Made by a program: the position numbers and the translations under genes | The notes under the pieces: model-generated | What the model was told of the DNA's origin: nothing | What the model saw: only the letters and a program-made list of their open reading frames with translations | Databases searched by the model: none | NCBI GenBank assembly: GCA_030038955.1 | Contig: JASHQV010000388.1 | Span: 1 to 6,572, forward strand | DNA from: Solirubrobacteraceae bacterium | Lineage (GTDB): Bacteria > Actinomycetota > Thermoleophilia > Solirubrobacterales > Solirubrobacteraceae | Length of the DNA stretch: 6,572 nucleotides | Reading direction: 5' to 3' | In this document: positions 5,908 to 6,572 of the stretch, in pieces | How the letters are laid out: each line of letters begins with the position of its first letter | Position numbering within the stretch: position 1 is the first letter of the stretch

Positions 5908-5946
5908 TGGTGGGGGCGAGCGGGCGATGCCCGCTCGCCCCCACCA
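5908..5946 (-). terminator. Perfect 18-bp GC-rich stem with triloop, probable recN terminator
   Basis: TGGTGGGGGCGAGCGGGC (5908-5925) pairs perfectly with 5929-5946 around a 3-nt GAT loop. It begins 59 nt after the recN stop when read on the minus strand and separates recN from pyrG. There is no U tract on either side. This matches the I-shaped, U-less hairpins reported at gene ends in high-GC actinobacteria, so termination of recN transcription is the best reading, though inferred. Confidence 0.65.
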
Positions 5947-5984
5947 AGCTCACGGGCGGCGCAAGCGCCACGTAATCCTCGGCG

Positions 5985-6000
5985 GCGTCCGGCCGGACGC
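5985..6000. repeat. 16-bp perfect palindrome just after recN
   Basis: GCGTCCGGCCGGACGC is a perfect palindrome ending 5 bp from the recN stop codon. As RNA it forms a stem only by giving up the central bases to a loop. It may assist the larger hairpin downstream or bind a protein; a smaller stem, GGCG-CAAG-CGCC at 5958-5969, lies between the two. Function unknown. Confidence 0.4.
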
Positions 6001-6005
6001 GGACG

Positions 6006-6572
6006 CTACGCGGCCTTCAGCAGCTCGCGCGCGTGGCCGCGGGCGGCGCGGTCGCCGTCGTCGGCCCCCAGCATCCGCACGAGCTCGCCGACGACGGCGT
6101 CGCCGGCCAGCGCCGAGACGGTCGTGCGCGGCGGCGTCACCGCGCCGTCCTTGACGATCGTGAAGTGGCGGGCGGCGAGCGCCGCCACCTGCGGCAGGTG
6201 GGTGATGCAGAGGATCTGGCGGCCGCCGGCGAGCGCCCGCAGCTGCTCGCCGACGGCGCGGGCGGTGCGCCCGCCGACGCCGGCGTCGATCTCGTCGAAC
6301 ACGAGCACCCCAGCGTCGGCGTCGGCGTCGTCCGCGCCGGCGTGCGCCACGCTCAGCAGCGCCAGCATCACACGCGACAGCTCGCCGCCCGAGCCGACCT
6401 CGCGCAGCGGCCCCAGCGGCAGCCCCGCGCCGGCGGCAATCATGAACTCGATCGAGTCGGCGCCGCGTGGACCGATCCCGTCCTCCCGCTCGCGGACGGC
6501 AACCTCGAAGCGAGCCTCTGGCATCGCCAGCTCGGCCAAGCGCTCGCGGACCGCGGCCGCGAGCTTCGCGGC
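6006..6572 (-). CDS. recN: DNA repair protein RecN (C-terminal part; 5' end outside window)
   Basis: The frame is open to the right edge, so only the last 188 residues are visible; the internal Met at 6539 is not the start. The visible part is the C-terminal half of the RecN SMC-like ATPase head: the ABC signature VGSGGELSRVMLALLS, Walker B with D-loop VLVFDEIDAGVGG, and the H-loop region ILCITHLPQVAALAARHF. This combination is specific to RecN among SMC-like proteins. RecN holds broken DNA ends together for RecA-dependent double-strand break repair. A short acidic Ala/Asp stretch (GADDADADAG) precedes Walker B. The gene ends with TAG at 6008-6006. It reads in the same direction as pyrG, but structured intergenic DNA separates them, so co-transcription is doubtful. 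Confidence 0.95.
   Translation of the reverse strand, partial: AAKLAAAVRERLAELAMPEARFEVAVREREDGIGPRGADSIEFMIAAGAGLPLGPLREVGSGGELSRVMLALLSVAHAGADDADADAGVLVFDEIDAGVGGRTARAVGEQLRALAGGRQILCITHLPQVAALAARHFTIVKDGAVTPPRTTVSALAGDAVVGELVRMLGADDGDRAARGHARELLKAA

Noticed and set aside
6006..6539. Treating the Met at 6539 as the start of a short 177-residue RecN-like protein
   Set aside because: The frame stays open to the window edge and the visible part lacks the Walker A domain, so it is the tail of a full recN continuing outside the window.

Overview
The window is high-GC bacterial DNA with strong G/C preference at third codon positions. The gene neighbourhood points to an actinobacterium. recN, pyrG and an ADP-ribose-pyrophosphatase-like NUDIX gene lie together on one strand, as in the recN–Rv1697–Rv1698–pyrG–Rv1700 segment of Mycobacterium tuberculosis. 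The deep-branching Thermoleophilia/Solirubrobacterales are a reasonable guess, but that is inference from style and synteny, not something the sequence proves.

Layout from left to right. Positions 1-1631 (+) hold the C-terminal part of a large signalling protein: the end of a class III adenylate/guanylate cyclase domain followed by an AAA/STAND-type ATPase module. Convergent with it, on the minus strand, is a small DUF4242 protein (1667-1948) with a strong ribosome binding site and, further upstream, a set of competing inverted repeats (2000-2046). Positions 2079-2244 are 2.7 near-identical copies of a 61-bp tandem repeat, which is a re-duplication of the 3' end of the neighbouring NUDIX gene.

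From 2208 to 5759 three minus-strand genes are packed with almost no spacing: pyrG (CTP synthase, 606 aa), an M20 metallopeptidase and a NUDIX hydrolase. pyrG and the peptidase share a 4-bp GTGA stop/start overlap, and the peptidase stop is 22 bp from the NUDIX start chosen here, so this is very probably one transcription unit read right to left. The CTP synthase has a C-terminal tail of degenerate octapeptide repeats and a His where the glutaminase nucleophile loop normally has Gln. Upstream of pyrG a 246-bp gap (5760-6005) carries several perfect palindromes, including two hairpins with perfect 18-bp stems. Beyond it lies the 3' part of recN (6006-6572, cut by the window edge).

Functionally the minus-strand block is housekeeping: DNA repair (RecN), CTP synthesis (PyrG), peptide turnover (M20) and clean-up of nucleoside-diphosphate sugars (NUDIX). 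The left part is accessory or signalling material. I see no convincing new multi-gene system. The unusual signals are structural: the 18-bp inverted repeats, the tandemly duplicated gene end, and the repeat tail and altered active-site loop of CTP synthase.
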